Position numbers and translations under genes: made by a program. Below, piece after piece: positions 62,995-64,000 of a stretch of 64,000 nt of DNA (position 1 is the stretch's first letter; each line of letters opens with the position of its first letter). The stretch comes from Bradyrhizobium sp. CIAT3101 (lineage in GTDB: Bacteria; Pseudomonadota; Alphaproteobacteria; Rhizobiales; Xanthobacteraceae): contig NZ_CP121634.1 of the NCBI RefSeq assembly GCF_029714945.1, positions 5,477,001 to 5,541,000 on the forward strand, given 5' to 3'. Under the pieces are notes generated by a model. That model searched no databases. It worked only from the letters and a program-made list of their open reading frames with translations, and had not been told where the DNA came from.

Positions 62995-64000
62995 ACGCGT
63001 AGGCCTGGACGCCAGGATCGAGGAAGCGGATCTCGAAGGTGTGGTCGGCGACCGTGTCCGGCGCCCGGACGAGCTGATAGAGCCGCTGCGTCGTCACCAT
63101 GCCATTGCCCTCGGCATCCGCGTCTATGCCATGCGCGGCGCCGGGTGGCTTGCCATCGATGGTGATGCGGAAGCGGATGCTGGCGCCTTCGGTGGCGGGA
63201 CCGAGCACCAGGTGCAGGTCGCGGGCATGGAAGCGATAGACGATGCCGCCATCAGGCGCGTTCAGCTGCGCGCGCTCCGGGCCGACCGTCCAATTGCCGG
63301 TCAGCGACCAGTCGTTGAGCTGCGGCTCGCCCGCAGCATAGACGTGGCTCTCGTCCTTCGCCACACCGCCGGGTGAGACGAAATTCTCGCTGCGATCATA
63401 GCCGACATAGGTCTCGGGCGATTTGACTTCGGCGCCGTCGGAGACCGCCGCCTCCGCGCCCGATGCCTTGACCGCGACGATGTCGGACGGGACGTTCTTG
63501 TTCCCGGCCTCAGCAAGCAGCGTCTGGATGACGCGCTCGGACTCCGCGTATTCGCCTTCACCATAATGATGGTGACGGACTTTGCCGTTGGCATCGATGA
63601 AGTAATGCGCCGGCCAGTACTGGTTCTCGAACGAGCGCCAGATCTTGTAGTCATTGTCGATCGCGACGGGATAGCTGATCTTCAACGTCGACACCGCATT
63701 CTTGACGTTGGCGACATTGCGCTCGAAGGCGAATTCGGGCGCGTGCACGCCGATCACCACGAGGCCGCGGTCGCGATATTTCTCCGCCCAGGCGCGGACA
63801 TAGGGGATCGAGCGCAGGCAGTTGATGCAGGAATAGGTCCAGAAGTCGACGAGGACGACCTTGCCTTTCAGCGCCTCGAAGGTCAGCGGCGGCGAGTTCA
63901 GCCACTCCTGCGCACCGGCGAGCTTGGGATCGAGATCCTCGACCATGAGCATATCCGACGCGTTCTCGCCGCCCGGCTTCGCCTGCATCGACGTATCAGT
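62981..64000 (-). CDS. DipZ/TlpA-like thiol-disulfide protein, 5' end off window
   Basis: The frame stays open to the right edge, so the N-terminus is outside; 339 C-terminal residues are visible, and a Met at 63988 is probably internal. A thioredoxin-like domain has the unusual active site SCINC (WTYSCINCLRSIPYVRAWAEKY), followed by VIGVHAPEFAFERN, the signature of DipZ-type proteins that fuse a CcdA membrane domain to a thioredoxin and a carbohydrate-binding-like C-terminal domain (NWTVGPERAQL..., RLYQLVRAPDTVADHTFEI). It would move reducing equivalents to the periplasm. The CcdA part is not visible here, so the fusion is inferred. Confidence 0.82.
   Translation of the reverse strand, partial: TDTSMQAKPGGENASDMLMVEDLDPKLAGAQEWLNSPPLTFEALKGKVVLVDFWTYSCINCLRSIPYVRAWAEKYRDRGLVVIGVHAPEFAFERNVANVKNAVSTLKISYPVAIDNDYKIWRSFENQYWPAHYFIDANGKVRHHHYGEGEYAESERVIQTLLAEAGNKNVPSDIVAVKASGAEAAVSDGAEVKSPETYVGYDRSENFVSPGGVAKDESHVYAAGEPQLNDWSLTGNWTVGPERAQLNAPDGGIVYRFHARDLHLVLGPATEGASIRFRITIDGKPPGAAHGIDADAEGNGMVTTQRLYQLVRAPDTVADHTFEIRFLDPGVQAYAFTFG

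Overview
The window is GC-rich chromosomal DNA from an alphaproteobacterium, most probably Bradyrhizobium or a close relative. The evidence is an acpXL/fabZ/fabF/fabF/lpxXL cluster for very-long-chain fatty acids of lipid A, a DUF6894 gene next to a Crp/Fnr regulator, tandem kup genes, and several families of intergenic palindromic repeats of the kind common in bradyrhizobia. I see no tRNA or rRNA gene, insertion sequence, prophage or CRISPR array.

Left end (1-8.6 kb). A divergent catabolic locus carries a reductive arm on the minus strand (6-hydroxynicotinate reductase, a UPF0280 protein and a partial AA_synth/DUF1185 protein) and a two-subunit molybdenum hydroxylase with three fused cytochrome c domains on the plus strand. 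Together they suggest nicotinate to 6-hydroxynicotinate to a reduced ring. Two related palindromes lie between the arms. An extradiol ring-cleavage dioxygenase follows, with its own perfect-arm palindrome upstream.

8.6-15.8 kb. Mixed housekeeping and hypothetical genes: an orphan HerA-like ATPase, an AhpD-like protein, an MgtC-family protein, a flavin reductase, DUF6894 plus Crp/Fnr, several very small proteins and an orphan ParB-like protein. 15.8-20.1 kb. The lipid A VLCFA operon; one of its two ketosynthases lacks the catalytic residues and the adh gene found in the Sinorhizobium operon is absent.

20.1-32.3 kb. A surface-associated accessory region: a secreted PAP2/haloperoxidase-like enzyme with a His/Asp-rich insertion, a CadC-like winged-helix/TPR regulator, and two tandem overlapping autotransporters. 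The first autotransporter is built from about 24 copies of an unusual STAG repeat.

32.3-57.7 kb. Mostly core metabolism and transport: folB, a PotF-like binding protein, an aminotransferase, a rhodanese, kup1-kup2, motA-motB, an SDR, an RraA-like protein, pssA-psd, an ATM1-type ABC exporter, a LOG protein, cysS-GNAT-cimA, nadE, a TTG-initiated dgkA and class II DAHP synthase.

57.8-64 kb. An alpha/beta hydrolase, then an OmpR-type response regulator and sensor kinase divergent from a three-gene unit (DUF347 membrane protein, small secreted helical protein, DUF347 membrane protein). The region between them contains two PmrA-box-like direct repeats (CCTAAG-N5-CCTAAG type), one facing each operon. 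This is the best candidate in the window for an undescribed regulated system. The window ends inside a DipZ/TlpA-like thiol-disulfide protein.
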